From NCBI GenBank assembly GCA_024701455.1, contig JABXYP010000001.1, positions 872,001 to 936,000 on the forward strand: a DNA stretch of 64,000 bases. Reading direction: 5' to 3'. The notes beneath the pieces are model-generated. The model was given only the letters and a program-made list of their open reading frames with translations, ran no database searches and had not been told where the DNA came from. The position numbers and the translations under genes were made by a program. This document shows positions 8,643 to 18,342 of this stretch, in pieces. This DNA comes from Bacillus sp. A301a_S52 (GTDB lineage Bacteria; Bacillota; Bacilli; Bacillales; Salisediminibacteriaceae). How positions within the stretch are numbered: the stretch's first letter is position 1; the number at the start of each line of letters is the position of its first letter.

Positions 8643-9530
8643 CTATTGGGAAAACCAATGACGTAGTTGCTCAATAAATGGTTGTATTGCTGGATTCATA
8701 TTATCCTTTAAATGCGCTATTTCTATTTTATACGTGTGACGAGAATCTTTTAATGGGATTAATTGAACTTCCTCTTTCGGATAAGCTAGTCGATAATTCT
8801 CTGGAAAAAAACCAATTAAATTCTCAGTGATGATATGAAATAATTCTGTTTCTACATCATCTACCGTACGAACAATATTCGGCTCATATCCATCCTCTAT
8901 AGCGTTTTGAATCATGAGATAATAGGAGTTTCCAATTGCTGTGGCGTTTAACATGACGAGCGGAAACGCATAGAGTTCTTCTTTTGTAATAGCGTCACGA
9001 TTGAACAACGGATGCTGGTGACTTACGACGGCACAGTACTTTCCTTTATATAAGGAATGCGTTTGTATACCGTCCTTTTCTTTAAACTCTGAATCAACCG
9101 CAATCGCTACATCATACAGGCCTTTCTGCAAGAATTCAGAGATATTCTTTAACAATACTTTTGATAATTCCAGACGAATGTGTGGATTTGTTTCTTTAAA
9201 TGTAGGAATCAACGGCAATAGCTGTTGAATATCAGTGAATGCTGAATATTCTAAGCTTAAAAAGTGATCTTGATGAAAATTGGCCATTTTTGCCTTCATA
9301 TGACTGTATTGCTTCCAAAGTACGAGTGCCTCTCCATAAAAAAGCCATCCAGCTTTTGTAGGCTCAATAGGTAGCTGTTTTCGGTTAATTAATTGCACAT
9401 CAAATTCTTTTTCTAATGAGGCCACTTGTTGGCTTATAGTCGTTTGCGACACAAAATTTTTCTTTGCTGTCTCAGTAAAATTTCGACATTCAACGAGATC
9501 AATAAAATATTTAATTTTTTCAATATTCAT
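8643..9530 (-). CDS. LysR-family transcriptional regulator
   Basis: 295 residues with the standard layout. The N-terminal winged helix (about residues 1-60) contains FTETAKKNFVSQTTISQQVASLE and LINRKQLPIEPT. A type 2 periplasmic-binding-like effector domain occupies about residues 90-290. It lies 84 bp upstream of the NmrA-like gene in the same direction, so read-through or local regulation is plausible. The effector is unknown. The HTH and total length are normal. Confidence 0.9.
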   Translation of the reverse strand: MNIEKIKYFIDLVECRNFTETAKKNFVSQTTISQQVASLEKEFDVQLINRKQLPIEPTKAGWLFYGEALVLWKQYSHMKAKMANFHQDHFLSLEYSAFTDIQQLLPLIPTFKETNPHIRLELSKVLLKNISEFLQKGLYDVAIAVDSEFKEKDGIQTHSLYKGKYCAVVSHQHPLFNRDAITKEELYAFPLVMLNATAIGNSYYLMIQNAIEDGYEPNIVRTVDDVETELFHIITENLIGFFPENYRLAYPKEEVQLIPLKDSRHTYKIEIAHLKDNMNPAIQPFIEQLRHWFSQ

Positions 9531-9649
9531 GTTGACCCCCTATTACTTTATAATATTATAATTGTCTATCGTTCTATGGGAAGCTGCGACCACGTCATAG
9601 TTTCTTATATTATTTTATCGAGAAAACAGGCTAAAGATTAGCTTTAAAT

Positions 9650-9890
9650 TTAGCTTTTGCATGACTTGCGGTAATCACTTGGGGACATCTCTGTTTTTTT
9701 TGGATAAACGACTAAAATAATACATGTCAGTGTATCCGACTGTGCTTGCGATTTCCCGAATGGAATGTTGGGTGAATAAGAGTAATTCTTGTGTTTTTTT
9801 ATTCGAAATCTAATCAAATAATCGATTGTGCTCATACCATTTAAATATCGAAATTGGGCTGAAAAAACCCCCTGACTGCCTTTCCATTGC
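9650..9890 (-). pseudogene. Decayed AraC-family regulator, C-terminal fragment
   Basis: Reading across three frames recovers an AraC/XylS DNA-binding domain. It starts with YLNGMSTIDYLIRFRIKK, continues in another frame as TQELLLFTQHSIREIASTVG then YTDMYYFSRL, and ends in the first frame as SPSDYRKSCKS. The frame changes occur in A-runs. The N-terminal part is absent. A partial Fur-like site lies just upstream (9907-9918), suggesting a former iron-uptake regulator of the Btr type. Confidence 0.7.
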
Positions 9891-9906
9891 TTAACTCCTT
9901 AATTGG

Positions 9907-9918
9907 TGATTGTTATCA
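9907..9918 (-). promoter_or_regulatory. Partial Fur-like site
   Basis: TGATTGTTATCA resembles half of a Fur box and lies at the 5' side of the AraC remnant. It is weaker than the boxes at 1134 and 38025. Confidence 0.3.
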
Positions 9919-10609
9919 ATTATACTATATTTGAGCTTACTGAATAACTTGTAAACCTTGATCTACCAACAATGGAAGATAATTAAATCGCAATCTAGTA
10001 CGAAAAAATTCTAACTATGTAGTCAAAATTTGCGGTTGCTATCAGCGTTTATTGTAACTACCGATATCTCTAATCTCCCCTTCTTGGGTAGGTAATGTTT
10101 AATTTTAATAAAATGGATGGTCTAAAGAATGAAGATGGATTATTTGAATGATCATTACGTCTAAGATAGACACTTTAGTAACATACTTTATAGTTCGTGA
10201 ATAAAATATATATTGCATTTACTCTCTCAGTTATTCTATTACCTCTATATAAGTGAAAATAGCCAGTTACCGATAAGAGAACGGACAAATGTCTTTTTTG
10301 TTACGAGGTAATCATATGACGAACTTAGAAATGACACAGAGGCTCTATAGCAGATAACCTTAGTATGATAAGTTTTTACGATAGAACTGTTGATAGCTAT
10401 ATCGTAATATTTTCAATATATTCGGGCATTAGATGTGTTCATTTGCTACAAGTGTCATTTAAAAAGAGGGATATAAATAATAAAGGAAGAGTTATTTTGT
10501 AAAATATAAAATACTAGGTGACTAGCATAATTATCGATGATAGTAGACTCTTACCGTTTCTATTAAACAGATTAAACCATACATTATCTCAACACGTATA
10601 AAGGAGTTG
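9919..10609. other. AT-rich intergenic gap, no gene seen
   Basis: About 690 bp with stop codons in all frames and no convincing ribosome site, RNA fold or repeat. It carries the promoter of the subtilase gene, which I could not place exactly. Confidence 0.5.
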
Positions 10610-10615
10610 ATGAAA

Positions 10616-11941
10616 GTGTATGGTTTTTCTATGGTGAAAACGATGCGGACACATGCAAGAAAATTAGATAAATCTTGTAGAGATTACGTCATGACGATGT
10701 ACAAACCATTTAGGCGTACACCGTGTTTTTTGCATAAACCGTTAGAAAGGTTTTTGAAGAGAGTAACTAAGCTATCAGTGATTATACAATTTGAGAATAA
10801 GTGCCTTCATGAAGGGTGTAAAGAATTTGATGCCATTGCGAAAAAGTATGTTAGATGTAAACGGAAGAGAACGTTCTTCAGTATATCTTGTTGTAGTGCT
10901 ACTATTACACCGCAAGCGTTAGAAGATCTCCTTTCTTCATGTCACTCTCTAAAAAAGGTCTTCTTAAACAGAGAGGTAGCCGCGTTCTTGGACACTGCTG
11001 TAGAAGCCAGTCATGCTCAACAAATCGTGCGTCAGGGTAATGATGTGACTGGTGAGGGAGTCAACATTGCAATCATTGATACGGGTGTGTACCCACATGA
11101 AGACCTGAACGGAAGAATAACGGGATTCGTGGACTTCATCAATAATCGGACTGAGCCCTACGATGATAATGGACATGGTACCCATTGTGCAGGTGATGCA
11201 GCAGGCGATGGAAGCGCTTCTGGCGGCTTATATAAAGGCTCTGCTCCAAGAGCTAACATTATTGGAATTAAAGCGCTTGATAAAAACGGGGCCGGGTCTT
11301 TAGCCACAATTATCGAAGGGGTACAATGGTGTCTCGATTATAATGAAACCAACACAGATGATCCTATTCATATCATAAGCATGTCGCTAGGTGCGTCAGC
11401 GCAACAATATGAGGATGAAACAGATGACCCGATTGTACAGATCGTTAATGAGGCGTGGCATGCTGGAATTGTCGTTGTAGTCGCAGCCGGTAACTCAGGT
11501 CCTGAACCGACTACAATTGCTAGCCCAGGAATTAGCAGAACCATTTTAACAGTCGGAGCGTTAGATGATCGTGACACAGCCGATCGAACAGATGATGATG
11601 TGGCAGACTTTTCAAGCAGAGGACCAACAATCTATGGTATCGAAAAGCCAGATATTCTTGCTCCAGGAGTGGATATTACATCCTTGAGATCACCAAACTC
11701 AAGTCTAGCAAAATCTCAAAAAGGAGATGAATCAGCTGATTATATCACGTTATCTGGTACGTCAATGGCAACACCGATTTGTGCAGGTATTATTGCACTA
11801 ATGATTGAAGTTAACCCAGATCTCACGCCGGATGAGGTTAAAGAAAGGATTAAAAATGAGGTTGATTTGTGGGACGATAGAGACCCAAATATTTACGGTG
11901 CTGGTTATATCAATGGTGAGATGGCGGTGCCAGACAGCTAA
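10616..11941 (+). CDS. aprX: Subtilisin-like serine protease, AprX type
   Basis: An S8 family protease of about 442 residues, the same length as B. subtilis AprX. Counting from the first in-frame ATG (10610), the catalytic triad is Asp158 in AIIDTGV, His190 in DNGHGTHCAG and Ser386 in LSGTSMATP. The oxyanion Asn296 lies in AAGNSGP. The ~140-residue N-terminal pro-region is basic and Cys-rich with no secretion signal, as in intracellular AprX. The start is set at GTG 10616 because AAGGAG lies 9 nt upstream. ATG 10610 is only 3 nt from it. The gene stands alone and is closed by a strong terminator. Confidence 0.88.
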   Translation: MYGFSMVKTMRTHARKLDKSCRDYVMTMYKPFRRTPCFLHKPLERFLKRVTKLSVIIQFENKCLHEGCKEFDAIAKKYVRCKRKRTFFSISCCSATITPQALEDLLSSCHSLKKVFLNREVAAFLDTAVEASHAQQIVRQGNDVTGEGVNIAIIDTGVYPHEDLNGRITGFVDFINNRTEPYDDNGHGTHCAGDAAGDGSASGGLYKGSAPRANIIGIKALDKNGAGSLATIIEGVQWCLDYNETNTDDPIHIISMSLGASAQQYEDETDDPIVQIVNEAWHAGIVVVVAAGNSGPEPTTIASPGISRTILTVGALDDRDTADRTDDDVADFSSRGPTIYGIEKPDILAPGVDITSLRSPNSSLAKSQKGDESADYITLSGTSMATPICAGIIALMIEVNPDLTPDEVKERIKNEVDLWDDRDPNIYGAGYINGEMAVPDS

Positions 11942-11984
11942 ATTAGGGAGCAAACCTGTGTTAATCATTTAGTGATACAGTGAT

Positions 11985-12021
11985 GGTCACTGAGAAAGGG
12001 AACAGCCTTTTCTCAGTGACC
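11985..12021 (+). terminator. Rho-independent terminator of the subtilase gene
   Basis: GGTCACTGAGAAAGG pairs with CCTTTTCTCAGTGACC around a short loop. It is followed by GGTTTATTA. The rest of the gap to 12291 shows no gene. Confidence 0.8.
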
Positions 12022-12291
12022 GGTTTATTACGTAGGAATCACACCTAGGTTCTGTATGTCATGCTCTCACATACATAGTAAGCTCATCAGATGAACCATA
12101 CTTCTTCATTCATCCATGTATGCAATCTTTAAAGAAGATTTTAAATTCTACATGTATCTATATAATACATAGGTGGACAAGCAAGAAGGACCTTTTTATC
12201 AAACCAAATAATAGGTGAAAAAAAGTTTAATTGTTAATGAAAAATGGAATGAGTAGACTAACAAGCTAAAATTTATAAAGGAGGTCATCAC

Positions 12292-12522
12292 ATGAGTGTA
12301 CTTCAAAAAATTGCGTTAGGTATTGTGATTATTGGTGCAGTGAACTGGGGGCTGATCGGCTTTTTTGGATTTGACCTCGTAGCGGCTATGTTTGGAGGAC
12401 AGGGAGCGATTGTTTCACGAGTCGTCTATGCCATTGTTGGTTTAGCAGGTTTATACAGCATCTCGATTTTTACAACTGAAGGTGCTATGGAAAGAAGTCC
12501 ACAAACCCAGTACAATAACTAA
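12292..12522 (+). CDS. yuzA: DUF378 family small membrane protein (YuzA-like)
   Basis: 76 residues with two predicted membrane helices (about residues 4-28 and 40-60). It has the DUF378 hallmark VIIGAVNWGLIGFFGFDLV, followed by a glycine turn and VYAIVGLAGLYSI. The ribosome site AAAGGAGGTCATCAC is perfect. Function is unknown, but the family is common in Bacillaceae and expected at the cytoplasmic membrane. It is monocistronic, with an imperfect terminator downstream. Confidence 0.88.
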   Translation: MSVLQKIALGIVIIGAVNWGLIGFFGFDLVAAMFGGQGAIVSRVVYAIVGLAGLYSISIFTTEGAMERSPQTQYNN

Positions 12523-12572
12523 GAAAAGTGTTTGAGTTTACTTCATATGTAAGTAACACTTATGACAGAGTT

Positions 12573-12613
12573 AAGGCCTTCCGATAGCTTTAAAGCTACT
12601 GGGAGGTCTTTTT
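12573..12613 (+). terminator. Terminator-like hairpin after yuzA
   Basis: AGGCCTTCC..TAGCTTTA pairs imperfectly with AAGCTA..GGGAGGTCTT and runs into TTTTTAAA. Confidence 0.65.
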
Positions 12614-12742
12614 AAATAAGAATGATCATCGAAATCTTTTCCTAGTTCTAGAAGATTTACAAAAAATGCGTTTAAATCTTTTAATTAGTGGAAGGAAGAA
12701 AAATGGAATCGTAAAGGAAACAAGCATAAGGGAGAGAGGAGT

Positions 12743-13045
12743 ATGCCAGATACATTTGATGAAAAAAACTACCTCGGAATAAAAATGGGGAAATTTAAAC
12801 TCTATTTTAGAAAAAGATATCGTCTTATTACGACGGTAAACGATTTACTAATCGGGATATTGTTCGTGGCTGGAAGTTGCTTTAATTTTTTTTCAACGAC
12901 AGAGATAGTTGGAATGGTTTGCTACCTAGGTGGAAGTTTGTTTTTAGCCAGTCGCCCGATCTTAAGAATAATGCATAATACTGCGTTAAGAAATGAGATG
13001 AAAGAGTCAGAGAATTATAATCCGAACAAAGCTGAACGTCAATGA
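12743..13045 (+). CDS. YrhK-like small membrane protein
   Basis: 100 residues with a YrhK-type domain. A basic segment (FRKRYRLITTVNDLL) is followed by two membrane helices, about residues 33-50 and 57-73 (GMVCYLGGSLFLASRPILR). The start has a good ribosome site (GGGAGAGGAGT). Members of this family are uncharacterised membrane proteins, and nothing in the neighbours points to a role. The tail is charged and cytoplasmic-looking. Confidence 0.75.
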   Translation: MPDTFDEKNYLGIKMGKFKLYFRKRYRLITTVNDLLIGILFVAGSCFNFFSTTEIVGMVCYLGGSLFLASRPILRIMHNTALRNEMKESENYNPNKAERQ

Positions 13046-13195
13046 TATTTAATAGCTCGAATGATCTTAAGTAACAATTATATTTAATAAGAAATATTCA
13101 AGCTCTTTTTCTATTCTCATAGTTTATTTAACGAGAGGAATAAAGAGAATGTAATCTTAGAAATTGAAGCAATCCCTTGAATGGTCTGAGTTGTA

Positions 13196-13242
13196 GCACT
13201 TTAGCACAGACAAGCTTGTCTGTGCTACGACTGTTAAAGTGC
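13196..13242. repeat. Nested long palindrome
   Basis: AGCACAGACAAG (13203-13214) is followed immediately by its exact reverse complement (to 13226). An outer pair GCACTTTA / TAAAGTGC (13196-13203 and 13235-13242) brackets it. There is no T-run on either side. It lies between the YrhK-like gene and the pseudogene. Confidence 0.7.
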
Positions 13243-13259
13243 CGTTAATTACTATCATT

Positions 13260-13955
13260 TTAATTCTTTTGATCATACGGTAAGATGAAATCTTCAAGCA
13301 CATGCTAATAATCTTTAACAGACTCCATGTAAACCATTTCGTTATCCCCGTGCCAATCGTGCCCCACTAGACCACATTTTACAGCTGCACTTCCGTAATC
13401 AGTAAAGAACCGGCCATCATTTGAACCGAATTGTCCGTAGATAGTCACTCGTTCTAACTGAGTTTGTCGTTTTATGGCGGTGGCAATGACTTGAACGAAA
13501 GTATTGTCTTCTTTGGCTGTTACATATATGAATCGTCACTATTCTCTATAGCTTCAACAGCTTCTTCAACGCGAATGTAAGAGTGAGGAACATTAACATT
13601 AAAGGATTTTAACAGTTCACGATACTTTCCTTTATCTCTTACTTTATCGATTATAGAGCTATCTGGTGTAAAAAAAGTGACACCTAGACGTTGAAATGCC
13701 TAGATAATTTTTGAACCTTCCACTCGTTTAGAAACACTAGGCAATCAACCTTTACAAATCTCAAAAAGCCGACATGTATTGGCCATCTGTTTGATGAGGA
13801 ATGATGTAACTTTCACCTCCGGCCTGAAGTGAGGGGGCATTGTCCTCTGGATCAGCTACAAATACTTTTCCGGCTGTATTGGCATTTGTTAAAGCTTGTT
13901 GGAAAAATCAAACAAACTCTATTCTTCTAGCAGTCGATGTCAATAATATATTCAT
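13260..13955 (-). pseudogene. Decayed ATP-grasp gene fused by deletion to an M20-like peptidase end
   Basis: On the minus strand a start MNILLTSTARRIEFV is followed by recognisable pieces in shifting frames with stops: KVFVADPEDNAPSLQ, GGESYIIPHQTDGQYMSAF, GVTFFTPDSSIIDKVRDKGK and FNVNVPHSYIRVEE. These match a carbamoyl-phosphate-synthase-like ATP-grasp protein. They run directly into RVTIYGQFGSNDGRFFTDYG and GHDWHGDNEMVYMESVKDY, which look like the C-terminus of an M20-type deacetylase/peptidase. At least four stops or frameshifts interrupt it. A deletion seems to have joined two formerly neighbouring genes. Confidence 0.75.
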
Positions 13956-14089
13956 AGACGATTCTCTTCTCCTTAATGCTTTATTTTAAAATGAGTTATT
14001 AATCGTTATACTCATTGCCATCCTTGTTAGTTTTTTGAGGGCTAGTTTTTTATGTCAGTGGGGAGGATTGTGAGGCATTAACTGTTAAT

Positions 14090-14172
14090 TTATCACAGAT
14101 AAGCGCCGGGAAAACTCCCGTCTCAAAATAGAGAAGAGAGTAAACTCCCACTGATTGAAGCTTAGCTTTATA
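14090..14172 (+). repeat. Dispersed structured repeat, type A (copy 2, shortened)
   Basis: Begins TTATCACAGATAAGCG and ends CCCACTGATTGAAG, CTTAGCTTTATA. The middle part seen in the 16759 and 22822 copies is deleted. It is the main content of the gap 13956-14282. Confidence 0.75.
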
Positions 14173-14282
14173 TCATGGATGGTGGTTAACCATTGAAGCA
14201 CAATAGTCACATGTAGAGATAAAGTGAAGTAGCCGATATCTAAACTAGAAGGTCAATCATGTTAATTAAGAGGAGGTTCTCC

Positions 14283-15104
14283 ATGAACATTATGAACAAC
14301 GCCATTCAGTTAGCTGAAGGTTTCCATTCCTTGCTTGGTGAAGATACCATGCTCGGTATAACAGATAGAGAGGCATTTATTTATTATTTGCCATCAGCAA
14401 AAGTAGACTTTGGGTTAAAAAAAGGAACCCCTATTTCTCCAGATGATCCTAATTTAAAAGCAGCACTTGCAGGAAGAAATGGGTCTGTTATTATACCAGC
14501 AGATGTTTATGGTATGTCGGTCCATGCAAAATCATTTCCAATTAAAAATGAAGAAGGCGATGTGGTCGGTGCATTTGCTATTGCAACACCATTAGACAAC
14601 CAAGAAAAAATGGATGCCTATTTAAATGATATTCATCATATTATTGAAGGCTTGCAAAATAGTGTGCATGTGGTGGCTGCCCATTCTGAGGAATTAGCTG
14701 CCTCAAGTGAAGAAATTTCAACACAGGCGAAGCAATCACTTGATTTATCTGTTAGAACAGAAAATGAAACGAGCCAAATTAAAAGTATTCAAGAACAAAC
14801 AAATATTTTAGGATTAAACGCGTCAATTGAAGCGGCCCGAGCAGGTGAAGCAGGGGCAGGCTTTTCCGTCGTAGCGAAAGAAGTAAGAAAGCTATCCGGA
14901 CAGACGACTGAAGTCACCACCACTATAAGCAATTCTTTAGGTGATATCACGAAGACGATGAACAACTTATCAGAAAATGTAGAGCAAATTAAAAGTGCTT
15001 CAGCGGAACAAGCAGAGTTAGTAACGGAGTTCAGTGATCTAATTGATAGGTTAAACAATTTAAGCACCGAGATGAAAGGATTTATGCAAAAGGTAATAAA
15101 ATAA
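14283..15104 (+). CDS. Soluble methyl-accepting chemotaxis-type signalling protein (YfmS-like)
   Basis: 273 residues read from ATG 14283, which has AGAGGAGG 7 nt upstream. The in-frame ATG at 14259 precedes that site. There is no membrane segment. The N-terminal ~115 residues form a small sensor module resembling that of B. subtilis YfmS. A short cytoplasmic MCP signalling hairpin follows, with the conserved tip [21 protein letters not shown] near residue 170. It probably couples to the CheA/CheW array from the cytoplasm. The ligand is unknown. Confidence 0.85.
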   Translation: MNIMNNAIQLAEGFHSLLGEDTMLGITDREAFIYYLPSAKVDFGLKKGTPISPDDPNLKAALAGRNGSVIIPADVYGMSVHAKSFPIKNEEGDVVGAFAIATPLDNQEKMDAYLNDIHHIIEGLQNSVHVVAAHSEELAASSEEISTQAKQSLDLSVRTENETSQIKSIQEQTNILGLNASIEAARAGEAGAGFSVVAKEVRKLSGQTTEVTTTISNSLGDITKTMNNLSENVEQIKSASAEQAELVTEFSDLIDRLNNLSTEMKGFMQKVIK

Positions 15105-15141
15105 AGCTGCTAATAAGTACAGGGCAACTCAGCTCAAAAGG

Positions 15142-15170
15142 CGGACGATATTAAAATCGTTCGTTTTTTT
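15142..15170 (+). terminator. Rho-independent terminator
   Basis: CGGACGAT and ATCGTTCG pair around ATTAAA, followed by seven T residues. It closes the YfmS-like gene. Confidence 0.85.
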
Positions 15171-15368
15171 GTTATGAGGCCTTCTACAATAAATGGATAT
15201 TGGGGACGCCCTAAATCCTGAAATCGGTTCCGTGTCTCATTGTATCGTTGCCACTAGTTAAACATATAGTGGTATTAACCAGCAATAACACAAAGTTAGT
15301 TGATGAACACCTGCCTGGATGCAAGTTGACATCTCATAAGAGCTTTTAAGGTGAGGGGGGGACGATTG

Positions 15369-16061
15369 ATGGTTAAAGTGATAAGTATAAATGAAGCAGT
15401 TAGCAAAATTCATGACGGCGACACACTTATGATCGGTGGTTTTATGACAAATGGTTCGCCAGAGAATCTTATAGATACACTAGTGGAGAGGAATATTCAG
15501 AACTTGACGCTTATTTGTAATGATACAGGATTTATCAATAAAGGGATTGGTAAGCTTGTTTGCAATCAGCAACTAACAAAGATTGTCACATCTCATATAG
15601 GAACGAATAAAGAGACGGGACGGCAAATGATGGATGGAGAAACAGAGGTGACACTCGTTCCGCAGGGGACGTTAGCAGAGCAGATTCGAGCTGCTGGATT
15701 TGGTTTAGGCGGTGTTTTAACACCGACAGGAATCGGGACACGTGTTGAAGAAAATAAGCAGATTCTCACACTAGATGGCAAGAAATATTTAGTAGAACGG
15801 CCTCTTAAGGCAGATATCGCACTACTTTATGCGTCAAAAGTAGATCGATTTGGCAATATGATTTATTATGGTTCCACTAATAACTTTAATGATGTAATGG
15901 CGAGTGCCGCAACGGTCACGATCGTAGAGGCAGAGGAAATCGTCGAGGTTGGGGAAATCGCTCCTCATGAAGTGATGACACCTGGTATCTTTGTGGATTA
16001 TATCGTACGAGGAGGTGGAGCCGATCATGACGAAAGAACAGAAACAACTTTTGATAGCTAA
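15369..16061 (+). CDS. 3-oxoacid/acetate CoA-transferase subunit A
   Basis: A family I CoA-transferase alpha subunit of 230 residues. It carries GDTLMIGGFMTNGSPENLI at the N-terminus and the glycine-rich GFGLGGVLTPTGIGT near residue 115, both typical of AtoD/ScoA. With subunit B it moves CoA between acyl-CoA and a free acid (acetoacetate, butyrate or acetate). ATG 15369 follows a purine-rich ribosome site (GTGAGGGGGGGACG). The subunit B start codon lies inside the 3' end of this gene (35-nt overlap), so the two are coupled. Confidence 0.9.
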   Translation: MVKVISINEAVSKIHDGDTLMIGGFMTNGSPENLIDTLVERNIQNLTLICNDTGFINKGIGKLVCNQQLTKIVTSHIGTNKETGRQMMDGETEVTLVPQGTLAEQIRAAGFGLGGVLTPTGIGTRVEENKQILTLDGKKYLVERPLKADIALLYASKVDRFGNMIYYGSTNNFNDVMASAATVTIVEAEEIVEVGEIAPHEVMTPGIFVDYIVRGGGADHDERTETTFDS

Positions 16062-16695
16062 ACGTGTGGCCAAAGAATTGCCGGAGGGGTCTCTCGTTAA
16101 TTTAGGAATTGGACTTCCGACGAAAGTTACCGCTTTTATACCTGAAAATAAACATGTCATGTTACAATCGGAAAACGGTTTTGTCGGGTTAGGGCCTGTT
16201 CCCATTGACAGAAGTGACGAGACACGTGTTGTCAACGCAGGAGGTCAGCCTGCTAGCATATTAAAGGGAGGAAGCTGTTTTAATAGTGCCACATCATTCG
16301 GGATTATTAGAGGTGGTCATGTGGATGTCACCGTACTAGGCGCTCTCCAAGTGGATGAAAAGGGAGACATCGCAAGCTATATGATACCTGGTAAAATGGT
16401 CCCTGGTATGGGAGGAGCGATGGACTTGCTCACCGGAGCGAAAAAAGTGATCGTCGCTACCGAACACACTGTAAAGGGCCAACCGAAAATTCTCAAGCGA
16501 TGCACGTTGCCATTGACAGCTAGTGGTGAGGTAGACATGATTGTGACGGAAATGGCAGTTATCCAAGTCACACCACAAGGTCTTATTGTTATAGAAATAA
16601 ATGCCAATTATACTTTTGAGGATGTTCAAAATGCGACAGAGGCTAAACTTCATGAGGGAGATGGAATGAGGACAATGGTGTTTGAAGAAAAGTAA
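16027..16695 (+). CDS. 3-oxoacid/acetate CoA-transferase subunit B
   Basis: 222 residues from ATG 16027, selected because GAGGAGGTGGAG lies just upstream. It contains LVNLGIGLPT near the start and the catalytic glutamate Glu49 in the SENG motif (LQSENGFVG), which forms the glutamyl-CoA intermediate. GGHVDVTVLGALQVDEKGD and MVPGMGGAMDL are further family signatures. It overlaps subunit A by 35 nt. The preferred acid is not evident, and scoB/atoA/ctfB are equally possible names. Confidence 0.9.
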   Translation: MTKEQKQLLIAKRVAKELPEGSLVNLGIGLPTKVTAFIPENKHVMLQSENGFVGLGPVPIDRSDETRVVNAGGQPASILKGGSCFNSATSFGIIRGGHVDVTVLGALQVDEKGDIASYMIPGKMVPGMGGAMDLLTGAKKVIVATEHTVKGQPKILKRCTLPLTASGEVDMIVTEMAVIQVTPQGLIVIEINANYTFEDVQNATEAKLHEGDGMRTMVFEEK

Positions 16696-16758
16696 CATGC
16701 AGGGATGAATCAGAAGCATAAATTCGATTTGTCATTGACTCGCGTAGACGGTTTTTTT

Positions 16759-16916
16759 TAATCACAGATAAGCGTTCGTAAACCTCACCACTCGAAATAA
16801 AGAGGAGAGCTAAAGTTATTTAGGCGGAAGCTAACGGCCGCTAATGTCCTGATTCATTCAACCTTCAATCAGTGGGAGAAGAGCGGAAATTCCCACTAAT
16901 TGAAGGTTCGTTTTAT
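16759..16916 (+). repeat. Dispersed structured repeat, type A (copy 3, near full length)
   Basis: 158 bp beginning AATCACAGATAAGCG and ending GAAGGTTCGTTTTAT. The 3' half folds into an 18-bp hairpin, AACCTTCAATCAGTGGGA (16860-16877) against TCCCACTAATTGAAGGTT (16891-16908), with one mismatch. It occupies the gap 16696-17199, in which I see no gene. Confidence 0.8.
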
Positions 16917-17199
16917 GGAAAATAGATTGAGTGTCCAAGGTAGGTATGCCAACTTTTAAACGTGATACATGTTTCATAAAGTTGCTATATGCCATATTTA
17001 GCTGTGATTAAGTCTAAAGGCCTATAAACAATAAGCATCTCTAAAAGACTATAAAAAAACAGATCATTTCTCCTATTTATACCAAAAGACGCTTCAATTA
17101 CCATTAATAAATAGAGTATATGACATAAAATTCAATCTTTTTAGTTTTTATGACGGTAAAAGTTAAATTAAGACACAATGTAAAAGGGAGTCATTCGTA

Positions 17200-18342
17200 G
17201 TGAGTAGAGAGAAGCAATTACTGGCAGGAGAGGTGACACATTTTTTCCTAAATACACCAAATGAAGAGGGTGTTTTCCTGTCGATTCATTTTGGCACAGG
17301 GTATGGAAACAGACTTATTTCCATTGATAATAACATGCATTGGATAGGAAGCGGAAGTTCAAATATTTTAATTAATAGTTTGAAAAACAAGATAAAGAAC
17401 CTTTATCCAAGCATTGAGTGTCATGTTGACGTGACGATGGATACGACGACATTAGCCTTGAAGATGACGGTTGTTGAGTTTAAAGAAAATGTTGAAAGTC
17501 TATTATCTTTATTACTTTCTCAAGAGATGACAGAAGAAGAATTTGAGGAACAAAAAGCCTTATCTTATGAGCGATTCACGACACATTTACAAAATGTCAC
17601 GTTCAGGAGCTTAATGGATATTCAACAATATGCTATCCCAAATAGAACGTATAGTACTGATTTAATTAAACAAGACCTTTTAGATGTCTCCTATGAAGAT
17701 ATCACCTTATTATCTAACACATTATTCAAGCCTATTAATACGGTGTTGGTCATCTGTGGTAATGATAAGCACGAACTAAGTCAAGCTATAAACGCAAAAA
17801 GCTTAACGTTTGAACAGGAAGATGCTACAAGTGCTTATCATGTTTATAAGCAAAACGTCTACGAAGATGAGATAATAACAAAAACTCACACTAATAAGCA
17901 AGGCGCTGTTGGTACATTATGTTTTAGGAATGAACCGGGAGTATGGTCATTAGAAGAGGAAGAAATGTACTTATTGATTATCAGTGACTTATTAATCGAA
18001 AAGGACGCTTCAGTCCATGTTGCGAAGGATTACGCAAGTATCATTTATAGTGGTTATGAGTCGGTTGACATGAAAAAGAAACTATTAGATTGTGTTCACT
18101 GTAATGAACGTGAATTTATTAAAGCAGTTGAGAATGTTCAGCTTAAGTTAAGATACATTGTTGAAAATAATCCAGACGTTTTCGGGAGGTTATTTGGGCA
18201 GCACGCTATTCAAGGCAAAAACTTAAGCAAATTACTAAACCCTCCTAAAAATGTGACTTTTTCTAATTTCATTCATTATATTAATCAACTGATACCACAA
18301 GTAAGGGAAACTAAAATCATCTACGTAGAAGAGGTGGCGTAA
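17200..18342 (+). CDS. Inactive M16 (insulinase-like) peptidase homologue
   Basis: A 380-residue protein whose layout (SIHFGTGYGNRL..., a helix with EMTEEEFEEQKALSYERF, then YSTDLIKQDLLDVSYEDI and VLVICGNDKHEL) follows the M16 zinc-peptidase fold. The HxxEH zinc motif is absent, so it should not be catalytic. The start GTG 17200 has AAGGGAG upstream. The stop codon overlaps the start of the WXG/Lap-like gene (TAATG), placing it first in an LXG effector operon. Catalytically dead M16 proteins pair with active partners or act as binding scaffolds elsewhere. A chaperone or targeting role here is inference. Confidence 0.6.
   Translation: MSREKQLLAGEVTHFFLNTPNEEGVFLSIHFGTGYGNRLISIDNNMHWIGSGSSNILINSLKNKIKNLYPSIECHVDVTMDTTTLALKMTVVEFKENVESLLSLLLSQEMTEEEFEEQKALSYERFTTHLQNVTFRSLMDIQQYAIPNRTYSTDLIKQDLLDVSYEDITLLSNTLFKPINTVLVICGNDKHELSQAINAKSLTFEQEDATSAYHVYKQNVYEDEIITKTHTNKQGAVGTLCFRNEPGVWSLEEEEMYLLIISDLLIEKDASVHVAKDYASIIYSGYESVDMKKKLLDCVHCNEREFIKAVENVQLKLRYIVENNPDVFGRLFGQHAIQGKNLSKLLNPPKNVTFSNFIHYINQLIPQVRETKIIYVEEVA

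Noticed and set aside
9650..9835. Functional 61-aa protein
   Set aside because: It is one frame of a frameshifted AraC C-terminal domain and contains non-family sequence between the shifts.
13260..13700. Intact M20 peptidase gene on the minus strand
   Set aside because: Only the last ~60 codons are recognisable, with stops and frame changes inside.
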